A DNA stretch of 64,000 nucleotides from Geodermatophilaceae bacterium URHB0062 (GTDB lineage Bacteria; Actinomycetota; Actinomycetes; Mycobacteriales; Geodermatophilaceae), in NCBI GenBank assembly GCA_000620185.1, contig JHVO01000011.1:168302-232301 (forward strand). Reading direction: 5' to 3'. Numbering within the stretch: position 1 is the first letter of the stretch; each line of letters starts with the position of its first letter. A program made the position numbers and the translations under genes. The notes under the pieces were generated by a model. That model made no database searches. It was given only the letters and a program-made list of their open reading frames with translations, and had not been told where the DNA came from. This document shows positions 17,273-25,571 of the stretch, in pieces.

Positions 17273-19528
17273 TCAGCGGCGGCCCTTGCCCTCCGCGGGG
17301 GTGCCGGTCTTGGTGTCCACGCCGACCAGGGTCGGGTTGTGGTCACTGGCCCGGAACGCGTACGGCGCGTAGAGGCCCTCGTAGGCAGCGTCGTACTCGT
17401 AGGCGAACGACTCCGTGGCGTTGATGTCCCAGATCGTGTGGCCGGTGACCTTCGGCAGCATCGTCGCGGTCGCGAACACGTGGTCGAGCGAACCCGACCC
17501 GCCCTGGAACACATAGCTGTATTCGCCCGGCGTGAAGACCTCGGTGAAGCCGGCGCTCCGGAGGACGTCGAGCGGGTCCTCGTTCCGATAGGAGTTGAAG
17601 TCGCCGGTCAGCAGCACGTCGGGGTCTCCCGCGGTCGCTGCGACCTCGACGGCGAACGCCGCGAGGGCAGTCGCCTGCGCGACGCGGTCGCCGTTGCAGT
17701 TCCCCTGCTGCGGGTCGTCGCTCCCCGCACCGCAGCCGCTGCCCTTCGACTTCAGGTGGTTGGCGATCACCGAGAACACCTCCCCGCGCGAGCGGAAGGT
17801 CTGCGCGATCGGCTCCCGGGCGTTGTCCCAGACCACGCCCTCCACCGGCTTCATCGGCTCGCCGACGGGAGATGCCGCACTGACCCGGTAGATGATCGCG
17901 TTGGTGATCACGTCGCTGGCCTCATGCGCCCGGACGTAGCGCCACGTGTCCGGGCCCTGCGCCTGGTTGAGCGCGTCGACCAAGGTCTCGAGCGCCCGGT
18001 ACGGGGTCTCCGGCGTGAGGATCGCCGAGTTCTCGATCTCGTGCAGCGTGATGACGTCGGCGTCCAGAGCGGTGATCGCCGTGACGATCTTCGCCTGCTG
18101 CTCCGCCAGCTCGTCGGCGTCGGTCGCGCCGCGGGCCTTGTCCCCGAACTCGCTGGGGAAGTCGACGAAGTAGTTCAGCACGTTGAAGTCGGCGATCCTG
18201 AGGTCACCGCCTACGGCGTCCGGTGCGACCGGGCGCGGGTTGGTCGCGGCGAACGTCGTCCCCTCGGACGTGCCGTCGGCCGGTTCGAACCGGTAGGACG
18301 CCAGCCGCTGGCTGAGGACGACCGGCTCGAGCACCGCGGTGTCACCGACCCGGACCGGGTCGTCGACCGTCAGGTACGGCGGCGCCGCGGGTGGGGCCTG
18401 GGTGTTGAGCTGTGCGGAGACGCCGTCGTCCAACACGATCGAACGGCGGGCGTTCTCGGCCGCCACCGCCGCCGCTGCGGGGCCGGGCTCGGCGGCCTCC
18501 GTCGCGGTGACCAGCCGGCCGCCCTGGGCGAGCTGGATCTCGCCGAACGTGTCAAGGCTGAAGACCTCCGTGACCGTGAGATCCGCCGTCGGCGCCACGA
18601 ACATGCCCTCGAGCGCCTCGCGCTGGGCGTCGCTCGACGGCAGCGGCAGGTCGGTCGGGGCGGGCAGCATGCCAGAGCCGGTGATCTGGACGCTGTCCTG
18701 GCTGATCTCGGTGAGGTTGTTGAACTCGCTGACCTTGCCGATGACGGTGACCTGGTCGCCGAGCGCGACCTGAGGCGCGCGGCTGCCGAAGACGAAGATG
18801 CCGTCGGAGGTGGACGGGTCGCCGTCCCCGGCGTCCTGGACGAAGAAGCCGGACAGGCCCTGCTGGGTGTCGCCGACGACCGTGCCCGCGATGGTCACCG
18901 TGGCGCCCTGACAGGGGCTGGCAGCGCCGTCGCCCTGGACCTCGCCGATGGGCACCGTGCGCACTCCGGCGCACAGCGGCTCGGCGTCGGGGGCGAACGT
19001 GCTCGCCTTCGGACCCGACCAGACGCCGGTGGCCAGGTCGCGCTGCAGGGACTGTCCGGCGGGCTCTGTGCCGGCCTCCCGGACGCCGATGCTGACGCTG
19101 CGCATGCCGTCCGCCGGGCCGCCGACCGCCGTGAACGTGCCCTCGTACGAGAGAAACTCGATGACCGCGCCGCTCGGGGCGATGAGGGCCACGCCGTCGG
19201 GGTCGCCGTTCTGGATGCCGTTCGACGGGTAGGGCGTCGTAGCGGCGTTCTGGCCGGTGGCCGGCCGGGACACGGGCCGGGTGTCGTACACCCCTCCGCC
19301 GTTCCCGTTGTAGAGGACGAGGGTCAACCCCTTGAGGTCCACCGACGACGGGGCGGTGACCTCGATCGCCTCACCGGTGTCGGTGCCGCTGTTGTCGTAG
19401 TGGATCTCGGTGATGCGGGCATCGGTCGGGGTGGCGGACGCGGCCGGTGCGAACACCAGGCCGCCCGAGACGAGTGAACCGACGGCGACGCCGAGCACGG
19501 CGGCGCTGGAGCGTTTGCGTGTGGACAC
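17273..19528 (-). CDS. Secreted ExeM/NucH-type endonuclease/exonuclease/phosphatase
   Basis: 751 aa. A Sec signal peptide (basic RKRSS, then a hydrophobic stretch, cleavage near PAASA) is followed by a lamin-tail-like domain (about 35-170), an OB-fold segment (about 180-330) and a C-terminal EEP nuclease domain (about 430-751). EEP catalytic blocks are VITLHEIENSA, LLTGDFNSYRNED and RASDHNPTLVG. The GTG at 19528 has GAGGAG upstream at good spacing. The protein would degrade extracellular DNA or RNA for nutrition or biofilm control. It has no anchor or sortase signal, so it is likely released. Confidence 0.9.
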   Translation of the reverse strand: MSTRKRSSAAVLGVAVGSLVSGGLVFAPAASATPTDARITEIHYDNSGTDTGEAIEVTAPSSVDLKGLTLVLYNGNGGGVYDTRPVSRPATGQNAATTPYPSNGIQNGDPDGVALIAPSGAVIEFLSYEGTFTAVGGPADGMRSVSIGVREAGTEPAGQSLQRDLATGVWSGPKASTFAPDAEPLCAGVRTVPIGEVQGDGAASPCQGATVTIAGTVVGDTQQGLSGFFVQDAGDGDPSTSDGIFVFGSRAPQVALGDQVTVIGKVSEFNNLTEISQDSVQITGSGMLPAPTDLPLPSSDAQREALEGMFVAPTADLTVTEVFSLDTFGEIQLAQGGRLVTATEAAEPGPAAAAVAAENARRSIVLDDGVSAQLNTQAPPAAPPYLTVDDPVRVGDTAVLEPVVLSQRLASYRFEPADGTSEGTTFAATNPRPVAPDAVGGDLRIADFNVLNYFVDFPSEFGDKARGATDADELAEQQAKIVTAITALDADVITLHEIENSAILTPETPYRALETLVDALNQAQGPDTWRYVRAHEASDVITNAIIYRVSAASPVGEPMKPVEGVVWDNAREPIAQTFRSRGEVFSVIANHLKSKGSGCGAGSDDPQQGNCNGDRVAQATALAAFAVEVAATAGDPDVLLTGDFNSYRNEDPLDVLRSAGFTEVFTPGEYSYVFQGGSGSLDHVFATATMLPKVTGHTIWDINATESFAYEYDAAYEGLYAPYAFRASDHNPTLVGVDTKTGTPAEGKGRR

Positions 19529-19781
19529 GTATCTCCTCGGCCGCTTCGTGGGCGGCCCGATGGGAGGCAGGGGGACACCCCGATCCTGACATTGCGCTCC
19601 GCACTTGCGAATGAACAACGCGTGACGTTATCCGTGCCTGTCAGTAACCGTGTCCCTACCGTCACGGGGGTCACGCCTGCGGCAGTCAGCCGGGCTCCGC
19701 TACGTCGTCCCCCGGTGTCCGGCGGCTCCTCGTACGGTGATCGCGGGACGACCGTCCCGCCTCTCCAGCGCTGAAGGATCC

Positions 19782-20243
19782 ATGACCGAGCAGCCCTCCC
19801 TGGCCGACACCTGGTTCTCCCGAGACCTGCCCGTGCTCCGCGCGATCGCGCGACTCGTCGATGAACCGACGCACGGTGGCTCGCCGTACCTGCTGGGCGC
19901 CGTCGTCCCGGCGAGCGGGCTGCCGAAGGCCGACGTCGTGGCGGCGGCGAAGGCGCTGGCGGCGGCCAACTACATCGAGCCGCTGACCAACCACGCCGGC
20001 GACATCGTCCGGATCACCGCCATCTCCGCGGAGGCGCGCCGGCTGGCCGGGCTCTGGCCCACGCCGCAGGGGGAGTGGGAGCGGCTTCTGGAGCAGCTCA
20101 CCGTCCGCGCGGCGAACGCGCCGACGGACGTCGAGCGCGCGCGGTGGCGGACCTTCGCCGACGCGGCCGCCGCGGTCGGTCCGCATGACGGCGCGCTGCT
20201 CATGCAGGCCCTGGTCGGCGGCTACGTCCCGCGGAAGGGCTGA
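19782..20243 (+). CDS. Hypothetical protein, winged-helix-like
   Basis: 153 aa, soluble. I do not recognise a named family. The first half (VLRAIARLVDEP, ASGLPKADVVAAAKALAAANYIEP, DIVRITAISAEARRLAG) has the order helix-helix-helix-hairpin expected for a winged helix, resembling a phenotype-sensing or effector protein rather than a classic regulator. The second half is helical. The ATG follows GAAGGA at short spacing. It ends at a strong bidirectional terminator. Confidence 0.65.
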   Translation: MTEQPSLADTWFSRDLPVLRAIARLVDEPTHGGSPYLLGAVVPASGLPKADVVAAAKALAAANYIEPLTNHAGDIVRITAISAEARRLAGLWPTPQGEWERLLEQLTVRAANAPTDVERARWRTFADAAAAVGPHDGALLMQALVGGYVPRKG

Positions 20244-20269
20244 GCCGTCGGCGACCGACCCCGGACACG

Positions 20270-20307
20270 ACAGCGCCCCCGCCCGGAGAACCGGACGGGG
20301 GCGCTGT
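20270..20307. terminator. Bidirectional terminator between the hypothetical gene and csp
   Basis: ACAGCGCCCCCG-C-CCGG (20270-20286) pairs with CCGG-A-CGGGGGCGCTGT (20291-20307) around AGAA, with one mismatch in 17 positions. It lies between convergent genes. Confidence 0.8.
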
Positions 20308-20320
20308 GCTGATCAGAAGA

Positions 20321-20524
20321 TCAGAGGGGGGTGACGTTCGCCGCCTGCGGGCCCTTCTGGCCCTGCTCGATGTCGAACGCGATGCGCTGGCCTTCATCGA
20401 GCGAGCGGTACCCGCTGGACTGGATGGCCGAGTAGTGGACGAACACGTCCGGTCCGCCACCGTCAGGGGTGGCGAAGCCGAACCCCTTCTCCGCGTTGAA
20501 CCACTTCACTGTTCCTTCGGGCAT
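20321..20524 (-). CDS. Cold-shock protein, CspA family
   Basis: 67 aa, a single OB-fold that binds single-stranded RNA and DNA. RNP1 (GFGFATPD) and RNP2 (DVFVHYSAI) are present, and the N-terminus [14 protein letters not shown] is classic. AGGAG lies 8 nt before the ATG. Actinobacterial genomes have several such proteins, so a precise paralogue letter is not assigned. Confidence 0.95.
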   Translation of the reverse strand: MPEGTVKWFNAEKGFGFATPDGGGPDVFVHYSAIQSSGYRSLDEGQRIAFDIEQGQKGPQAANVTPL

Positions 20525-20590
20525 TGCTCGCTCCTAGCTGAGGTCGTACATCGGGGTTCTGCCATAGCGCAGAGCCTTCCCGATGCGCCA

Positions 20591-20618
20591 ACCCTAGCCG
20601 TTGATGTGCCGGTATGAA
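20591..20618 (-). promoter_or_regulatory. Possible csp promoter
   Basis: On the minus strand TAGGGT (20596-20591) is a good TAnnnT -10 box, with TTCATA (20618-20613) 16 bp upstream as a weak -35. The transcript would carry a leader of about 60 nt before the csp ATG. Confidence 0.4.
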
Positions 20619-20722
20619 CATCCGGACGCGAAATGTGACGTGCTGCTTCCCCCACGCGCCTGCCGCGACGTCTCTCTCGAAGGGACGTCGGGACTGCGGC
20701 CGGCCCATCCCGGCCGGGCGGT

Positions 20723-21937
20723 TCAGCGGGTGATTCCGGTGTGTCCGAGTGAGTAGCGCCCCGGCTGCGGCCACACGCAGAGCCCGTGCGGGCCCAGGCC
20801 GACCGGGATCCTGGCGATCAGGTGCCCGTCGGTGGTGGAGAGGACGTACACCTCGCGGTTGTAGCGGCCGGACAGCCACAGCTGCTTCCCGTCAGCGGTG
20901 ACCCCGCCCATGTCCGGGCTGGCCGGAGGCGGTATCCGCCACGTGGTGATCCGCGCACCGCTGCGGGCGTCGAGCACACTGATGCTGCTGTCGAGACGGT
21001 TGGTCACGTAGAGCCGTGTGGCGTCGCGGCTGACATAGAGGCCGTGCGCCCCGGCTCCGGTGGCGATCTGCCCGTCGACCCGCGTGGCAGCGCCGTCGAG
21101 CACCCAGACGCCACCCTGGTCGGAATCGGCGATGAAGTAGCGCGATCCGTCGGGTGCCAGCTTCACGTCCTGCGGGCCCATGTGGGTATTGCGCACCGGC
21201 ATGTCGATCATGCGCACCAGTGAGCGCGACGCCACGTCGACGACCGCGACCCGGCCCGCGAACTCGCAGCTGAAGACGGCTGTCCGTCCGTCCACGGAGA
21301 AATCCGCATGGTCGACGCCCGCGCATTCGGGCAGGGGCAGGCGGGCCTGCTCGTGCCAACTGTGTGGGTCGTAGAAGACCAGCGACCGGTGGGCCTCGGC
21401 GACGGAGATGGCAGACCGTCCATCCGGCGTGAAGTACAGGTTGTACGGATCGAGAACCTCAATCGCCCGCCCGGGCAGACCGGTGCGCGGGTCGATCGGT
21501 GTGAGCCTGTCGCCGGTGTCGTCGGTGGCGTAGAGGGTGCGCATGTCCCAGGAGGGCACGACGTGCTGGATCTGCTTCCCGGCCGGGAACTTCCGAACGA
21601 CCGCGAAGGTCGTCGGATCGATGACCCAGACGTCACCGCTGTTGTGCGGCACGTACACCAGCGGGCGTGCGGCGCGAGCCGCACGCCCCAGCATCCCGGC
21701 GCCGGCAGCGGCGTAGACATTCCCGGGGTCGGTGACGGGGGGCATGCCGGGCAGCTGATCGGGAACCACCGCGGTGGCCGGACTCGTCGGGCCGGCCGAC
21801 GGGGAGCCGGCGGATGCCAAGCCGGTCGACGAGGATGACTCCACCGTGGCGCTGTGCTGCCCGGATGCCGGCACGCATCCGGCGAGCAGTGCCAGGCCGG
21901 TCCCGATGGCGGCGAGCGTGGTCAGTCTCCCCGGCAC
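20723..21937 (-). CDS. YVTN-type beta-propeller lipoprotein
   Basis: 404 aa. The lipobox LALLAGC near residue 21 predicts a lipid-anchored exported protein, followed by a Ser/Thr-rich linker (about 25-50). The body is a beta-propeller with repeated blades such as DVWVIDPTTFAVVRKF, RVAVVDVASRSLVRMIDM, SISVLDARSGARITTWRI and EVYVLSTTDGHLIARI. The GTG at 21937 is preferred because GGAGG lies 5 nt upstream; a GTG at 21949 is possible. The ligand is unknown. The kelch lipoprotein gene lies 61 nt upstream in the same direction. Confidence 0.8.
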   Translation of the reverse strand: MPGRLTTLAAIGTGLALLAGCVPASGQHSATVESSSSTGLASAGSPSAGPTSPATAVVPDQLPGMPPVTDPGNVYAAAGAGMLGRAARAARPLVYVPHNSGDVWVIDPTTFAVVRKFPAGKQIQHVVPSWDMRTLYATDDTGDRLTPIDPRTGLPGRAIEVLDPYNLYFTPDGRSAISVAEAHRSLVFYDPHSWHEQARLPLPECAGVDHADFSVDGRTAVFSCEFAGRVAVVDVASRSLVRMIDMPVRNTHMGPQDVKLAPDGSRYFIADSDQGGVWVLDGAATRVDGQIATGAGAHGLYVSRDATRLYVTNRLDSSISVLDARSGARITTWRIPPPASPDMGGVTADGKQLWLSGRYNREVYVLSTTDGHLIARIPVGLGPHGLCVWPQPGRYSLGHTGITR

Positions 21938-21998
21938 ATCAGCCTCCACGTCCTGTCCGGGACTCCGAATGCCCTGTCACGGCTCCGAGGGGCGATGG

Positions 21999-23015
21999 CT
22001 ACCCGGTCGTCGCGAGCACCTGCAGCACGGTGCTCTGTTCGGCTCCGCCGGCGGTGGGCCCACCCCCGGGGAGGAACAGCTGCCCGTCCCTGACCACGGC
22101 GCCCATGCCCTGGACCGACGTCGGCAGCGGGGCCAAGGCCGTCCAGCTGTCGGTGCGGGGGTCGTAGGCGTCCACCTCGTTGTACACCCGCTGCTCCTGT
22201 CCGTCCTCGCCGCCGATCACGAGGAAGCGCCCGTCGAAGGCGGCCCCCGCGGCGCTGTTGCGACCGGTGGGCAGCGGCGCGGCCGCGTGCCAGGTGTCCG
22301 TCGCCGGCTGGTACACCTCGTGGGACGTCAAGCCTCCCGGGCGACCGCCGGTGACGTGCAACTGTCCGTCGAGGACGGCGCTCGCCGCGTGGTCGCGCGG
22401 GGTCGGCAGCGGAGCGGCGGTCTGCCACGTGTCGGTGCGGGGGTCGTAGACATCGTGCCGGCCGGTGTCGCCGCCGAGGTCCCGGCCGCCGACCACGTGC
22501 AGGCGGCCGTCGAGTTCGGCGGTGACGGCGGCGGCGCGGGGATCCGGTAATGGCGCCCGCGGCTCCCAGCTCTGCGCCCCCGGAGCCAGCGCCCACACCC
22601 CTGTGGTGGGTCTGCCGGCGGGACCGTAGCCCCCCACCGCGTAGAGCGTCGCGCCGATCGTCGCGGCACCGACGTGGTCCAGGGCGACCGGCAGCGGGAC
22701 GCCGGTCCGCCACGTGCGCGTGCCCGTGTCGTACACGAGGTGCGTCGTCGAGTGCGGGGCCCCGGCCACATAACCCCCCAGCACGTGGATCTGCTCGCCC
22801 ACCAGGGCGACGCCGATCTCGCTCACCCCGACAGGCAGGCGCACTCCGGTGCGCCACGTCGTTCCCCTGAGCGGTGCCGGGGTCGGCGGTGCAGACGCGG
22901 TCGACCCCGATGCCGAACTGCCCGTCGCGGTCGCGCCGGCGCCGGCGACGTCGGAGCCGCGGGAACACGCCGCAACCCCGATGCAGAGGGTCAGCACCAC
23001 GGCAGCCACCCGCAC
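21999..23015 (-). CDS. Kelch-repeat beta-propeller lipoprotein
   Basis: 338 aa. A hydrophobic N-terminus ending in GVAAC predicts lipid anchoring, then a Gly/Ser/Ala linker. About six kelch blades follow, each with the Gly-Gly and spaced Tyr/Trp pattern, for example LHVVGGRDLGG, DVYDPRTDTWQTAAPLP and HEVYQPATDTWHAAAPLP. GTG at 23015 is the first plausible start, although its Shine-Dalgarno is distant. It probably acts as an extracytoplasmic binding scaffold. It is likely co-transcribed with the downstream YVTN propeller. Confidence 0.78.
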   Translation of the reverse strand: MRVAAVVLTLCIGVAACSRGSDVAGAGATATGSSASGSTASAPPTPAPLRGTTWRTGVRLPVGVSEIGVALVGEQIHVLGGYVAGAPHSTTHLVYDTGTRTWRTGVPLPVALDHVGAATIGATLYAVGGYGPAGRPTTGVWALAPGAQSWEPRAPLPDPRAAAVTAELDGRLHVVGGRDLGGDTGRHDVYDPRTDTWQTAAPLPTPRDHAASAVLDGQLHVTGGRPGGLTSHEVYQPATDTWHAAAPLPTGRNSAAGAAFDGRFLVIGGEDGQEQRVYNEVDAYDPRTDSWTALAPLPTSVQGMGAVVRDGQLFLPGGGPTAGGAEQSTVLQVLATTG

Positions 23016-23169
23016 GGGGCGCCATGGCCGCCCTCCGCTCCCGCGATCGGGCGCCGGACGGGTCTTGCGGGTTTCCTGCGCTTTCCTGCTGAGGGACCTG
23101 CGGCAAGGCAAGCACAGTCGACGACAGCCGGGATTTCCCGAGCCCCCGACCGAGCCAGGAGACACCGTC

Positions 23170-23367
23170 ATGGAGACCATCGTCGCTTCGCCCGCCCGTC
23201 CGTTCCCGCTCCGCGACGTCGAGGACCTGCACGACGCCGACCTGGACAACGTCCTGGCCGACGCGCTCGCGGACCGCTACGACGCGGTCGTCATGGCGGC
23301 GGCGCTCGCCCAGCTGGTCGGGGACTCCGGCCCGGTCGCCATGCTCGCGCACGACCTCGGGCTCTGA
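23170..23367 (+). CDS. Small protein of unknown function (65 aa)
   Basis: The ATG at 23170 has AGGAG 8 nt upstream, a strong ribosome site. The protein is acidic and helical in the middle (DVEDLHDADLDNVLADALADRY) and ends in HDLGL. No domain is recognised. It is followed after one base by another small ORF, so the two are probably co-translated. Regular GC3 codon bias supports coding. Confidence 0.55.
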   Translation: METIVASPARPFPLRDVEDLHDADLDNVLADALADRYDAVVMAAALAQLVGDSGPVAMLAHDLGL

Positions 23368-23368
23368 C

Positions 23369-23608
23369 ATGGCAGCCACCTTCGCGCCGTCGCCCCGCTT
23401 CGTCGGCTTCGCGCACAGCGCCCCGCGGGAGCTCCGGGACGTCGACGAGCTCTACGACCTCCGGGCCTCCCGGCCGGCCCGCCCCCTGGACGCCTACGCG
23501 CCGACCGCACGCACCGGGGGACTGCCCCGCCGGTCCGTGCAGCCGGGCCGCACGGCCCTGCTGGCGCGCCAGCTGACCGGCCGGGCCGCGCAGCTCGCCG
23601 TGCTCTGA
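23369..23608 (+). CDS. Small protein of unknown function (79 aa)
   Basis: The ATG lies one base after the preceding stop. The protein is rich in Ala, Arg and Pro, basic in its second half and ends in AAQLAVL. The first protein's segment AAALAQLVG weakly resembles this tail, which may be chance. No domain is recognised. The coupling to the preceding gene is the main support for it being real. Confidence 0.45.
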   Translation: MAATFAPSPRFVGFAHSAPRELRDVDELYDLRASRPARPLDAYAPTARTGGLPRRSVQPGRTALLARQLTGRAAQLAVL

Positions 23609-23653
23609 CCTGTCGGGGGGCTCGTCAGCCCTCCGCGCTGACTTCGCCCGGTC

Positions 23654-24901
23654 CTATGACGGTGAGGGGCGGGCGAGCGGCACCTCCTCCGGTCGGCGAA
23701 GCCGGGCCTCACGCAGCATGGCCGCGGCGCTTCCGCCGAACGACGTGAGCCGACGTCGGAGGGGATCGGGCACGTGCGGGAGAACCCGCATCGCCTGTGC
23801 GGTGAGCCAGATCTGAGCGGCGGATCGGGGGACCAGGAACTTCATCACGGTCGGGCCGATGTTCCGACTGTGCGCCACGACCGGTCGCATCGCCTGCTGG
23901 TACCGGTCGAGAGCGCGGACGGGATCACCGGCGGAAGCGAGCTCGGTCGCCAGCATGTAGGCGCCGATGACCGCCAGGCTCGTCCCACCACCCACGGCGG
24001 GGCCGGGTGAGTAGCCGGCGTCGCCGACGAGGCCGACCCGGCCGCGGACCCAGGAATCCATCACCACCTGGCTGATGGAGTCGAGGTACAGGTCGTCGGC
24101 CTGGTCCAGGGCCGCGAGGAGGCGGGGCAGCTCCCAGCCCAGGTCGCCGTACCGGCTCCGGATGAGCCCACGCTGAGCGTCGACGTCGTGCCGGGCGACG
24201 TCGTGGGGGACAGGCGTGCGCCAGAGCAGGACCACCCGAGCCTGGCCCGTTTCCCGGACCGGGTACATGGCGGCCGTTCGGCCCGGTGCACTGAAGGCGA
24301 CCATCCGGTCGCCGAGCCGGAGGTGGTCGGGCGCGGTGAACACCGCCAGGTAGCCGCCGAGGAAGCGGAGGAACTCCGCCTCCGGCCCGAAGACCAGGCG
24401 CCGGGTCGTCGAGTGCAGGCCGTCGGCACCGACCACCACGTCGAACTCCCGTGCTGCGGAGCGCTCGAACGTGACCTCGACCCGTGGGCCGGCGTCGTGC
24501 ACAGCCGCGACGGAGTCGTCGAACACGTACTCGACGCGATGCCGCGCGGCCTCGTGCAGGATCCGCGCCAGGTCTCCGCGCATGATCTCGACGTGCCGGC
24601 TCGAGACTCCCTCGGACGCGGTCTCGGCCGAGACGTCGACCGGGGGCCGTCCCGGCCGGATGAACGAAAACACGCGCGTGACGGTGCGGGCGGACTCGAC
24701 CTGGCCCTCCAGACCCATCCAGTCCATCAGCTCGACGGCCGGACCGAACAGGTCGACCGCGTGCCCGCCGGTGCCCATGCGGACTTCGGGGGTGCGCTCC
24801 ACCACGGTCGGCACGTAGCCGAACCGTTCCAGCCAGTACGCCAGCACGGGGCCCGCGACGCTGGCGCCGGACACCAGCGCGCGCGGCCGGTCAGTCGCCA
24901 T
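23654..24901 (-). CDS. FAD-dependent monooxygenase (PHBH/TetX-like)
   Basis: 415 aa, class A flavoprotein hydroxylase fold. The FAD Rossmann motif is LVSGASVAGPVLAYWLERFG, the DG motif VVGADGLHSTTR and the GD motif GLVGDAGYSPGPAVGGGTS. The ATG at 24901 follows GGAGG at 5 nt. It would hydroxylate an aromatic or polyketide-like substrate with NAD(P)H; the substrate is not evident from neighbours. No FAD-binding residue appears to be missing. Confidence 0.87.
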   Translation of the reverse strand: MATDRPRALVSGASVAGPVLAYWLERFGYVPTVVERTPEVRMGTGGHAVDLFGPAVELMDWMGLEGQVESARTVTRVFSFIRPGRPPVDVSAETASEGVSSRHVEIMRGDLARILHEAARHRVEYVFDDSVAAVHDAGPRVEVTFERSAAREFDVVVGADGLHSTTRRLVFGPEAEFLRFLGGYLAVFTAPDHLRLGDRMVAFSAPGRTAAMYPVRETGQARVVLLWRTPVPHDVARHDVDAQRGLIRSRYGDLGWELPRLLAALDQADDLYLDSISQVVMDSWVRGRVGLVGDAGYSPGPAVGGGTSLAVIGAYMLATELASAGDPVRALDRYQQAMRPVVAHSRNIGPTVMKFLVPRSAAQIWLTAQAMRVLPHVPDPLRRRLTSFGGSAAAMLREARLRRPEEVPLARPSPS

Positions 24902-25109
24902 TGGCGCCTCCGCGGGCGCTCGGGGCAGATGGGGAAACGCTAGTGACCCGCCCCAGCCGGGACAACGGTCCGGGTCGGATCGGCGGACGCGTTGCGGGCG
25001 TTCCGCCGGCAGGAGGGCCAGGCGGGATAGGAGCCGCTCACCGGTGCGATGCTCCTCGACGACCACGAGATGCGCCTCCCCGCGAGGCCACCAGCCGAGG
25101 AGTGCCACC

Positions 25110-25571
25110 GTGTCCGTCGCCGAACGCCTCACCGCCCTCGGGCTCACGCTGCCCGCCGTCCCGACGCCAGTCGCCAACTATGTGCCGGCCCGCCAGTACG
25201 GGAACATGCTGTTCGCCAGTGGTCAGACGCCGACCGTGGACGGCGTGCTCACGATGCGGGGCAAGCTCGGCGCCGAGATCAGCGTGGAGCAGGGGCAGGA
25301 GGGCGCCCGCCTGAGCGTCCTCAACTGCCTGGCGGCGGTCGCGGCCCACCTCGACGGGGACCTCGACCGGGTCGAGGCGGTCCTGAAGCTGACCGGCTAC
25401 GTGGCCAGTGCTCCGGGGTTCGTCGACCAGCCCGCGGTGATCAATGGTGCCTCGGTCCTGCTGGAGGACGTGCTCGGCGAGGCCGGACGGCACGCCCGTG
25501 CCGCGATCGGGCTCGCCGAATTGCCCGGCGGAGCGCCGGTGGAGGTCGACCTCGTGCTGGCGGTGCGGTGA
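25110..25571 (+). CDS. RidA family protein (enamine/imine deaminase)
   Basis: 153 aa. RidA proteins hydrolyse reactive 2-aminoacrylate and related enamines to 2-keto acids. Family blocks are GNMLFASGQTP, SVLNCLAAVAAHLDGDLDRV and the C-terminal HARAAIGLAELPGGAPVEV with the conserved Arg. The GTG at 25110 is preceded by GAGGAG. Its stop overlaps the start of the PLP enzyme that follows (GTGA), which strongly suggests that it clears that enzyme's product. Confidence 0.9.
   Translation: MSVAERLTALGLTLPAVPTPVANYVPARQYGNMLFASGQTPTVDGVLTMRGKLGAEISVEQGQEGARLSVLNCLAAVAAHLDGDLDRVEAVLKLTGYVASAPGFVDQPAVINGASVLLEDVLGEAGRHARAAIGLAELPGGAPVEVDLVLAVR

Noticed and set aside
17255..19477. A 740-codon plus-strand frame over the secreted nuclease
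   Set aside because: Antisense to a gene with signal peptide and complete EEP motifs; composition is of the shadow type.
23625..23643. GTCAGC-GCTGAC hairpin between convergent genes
   Set aside because: Only a 6-bp stem with a 7-nt loop, too weak to call a terminator.
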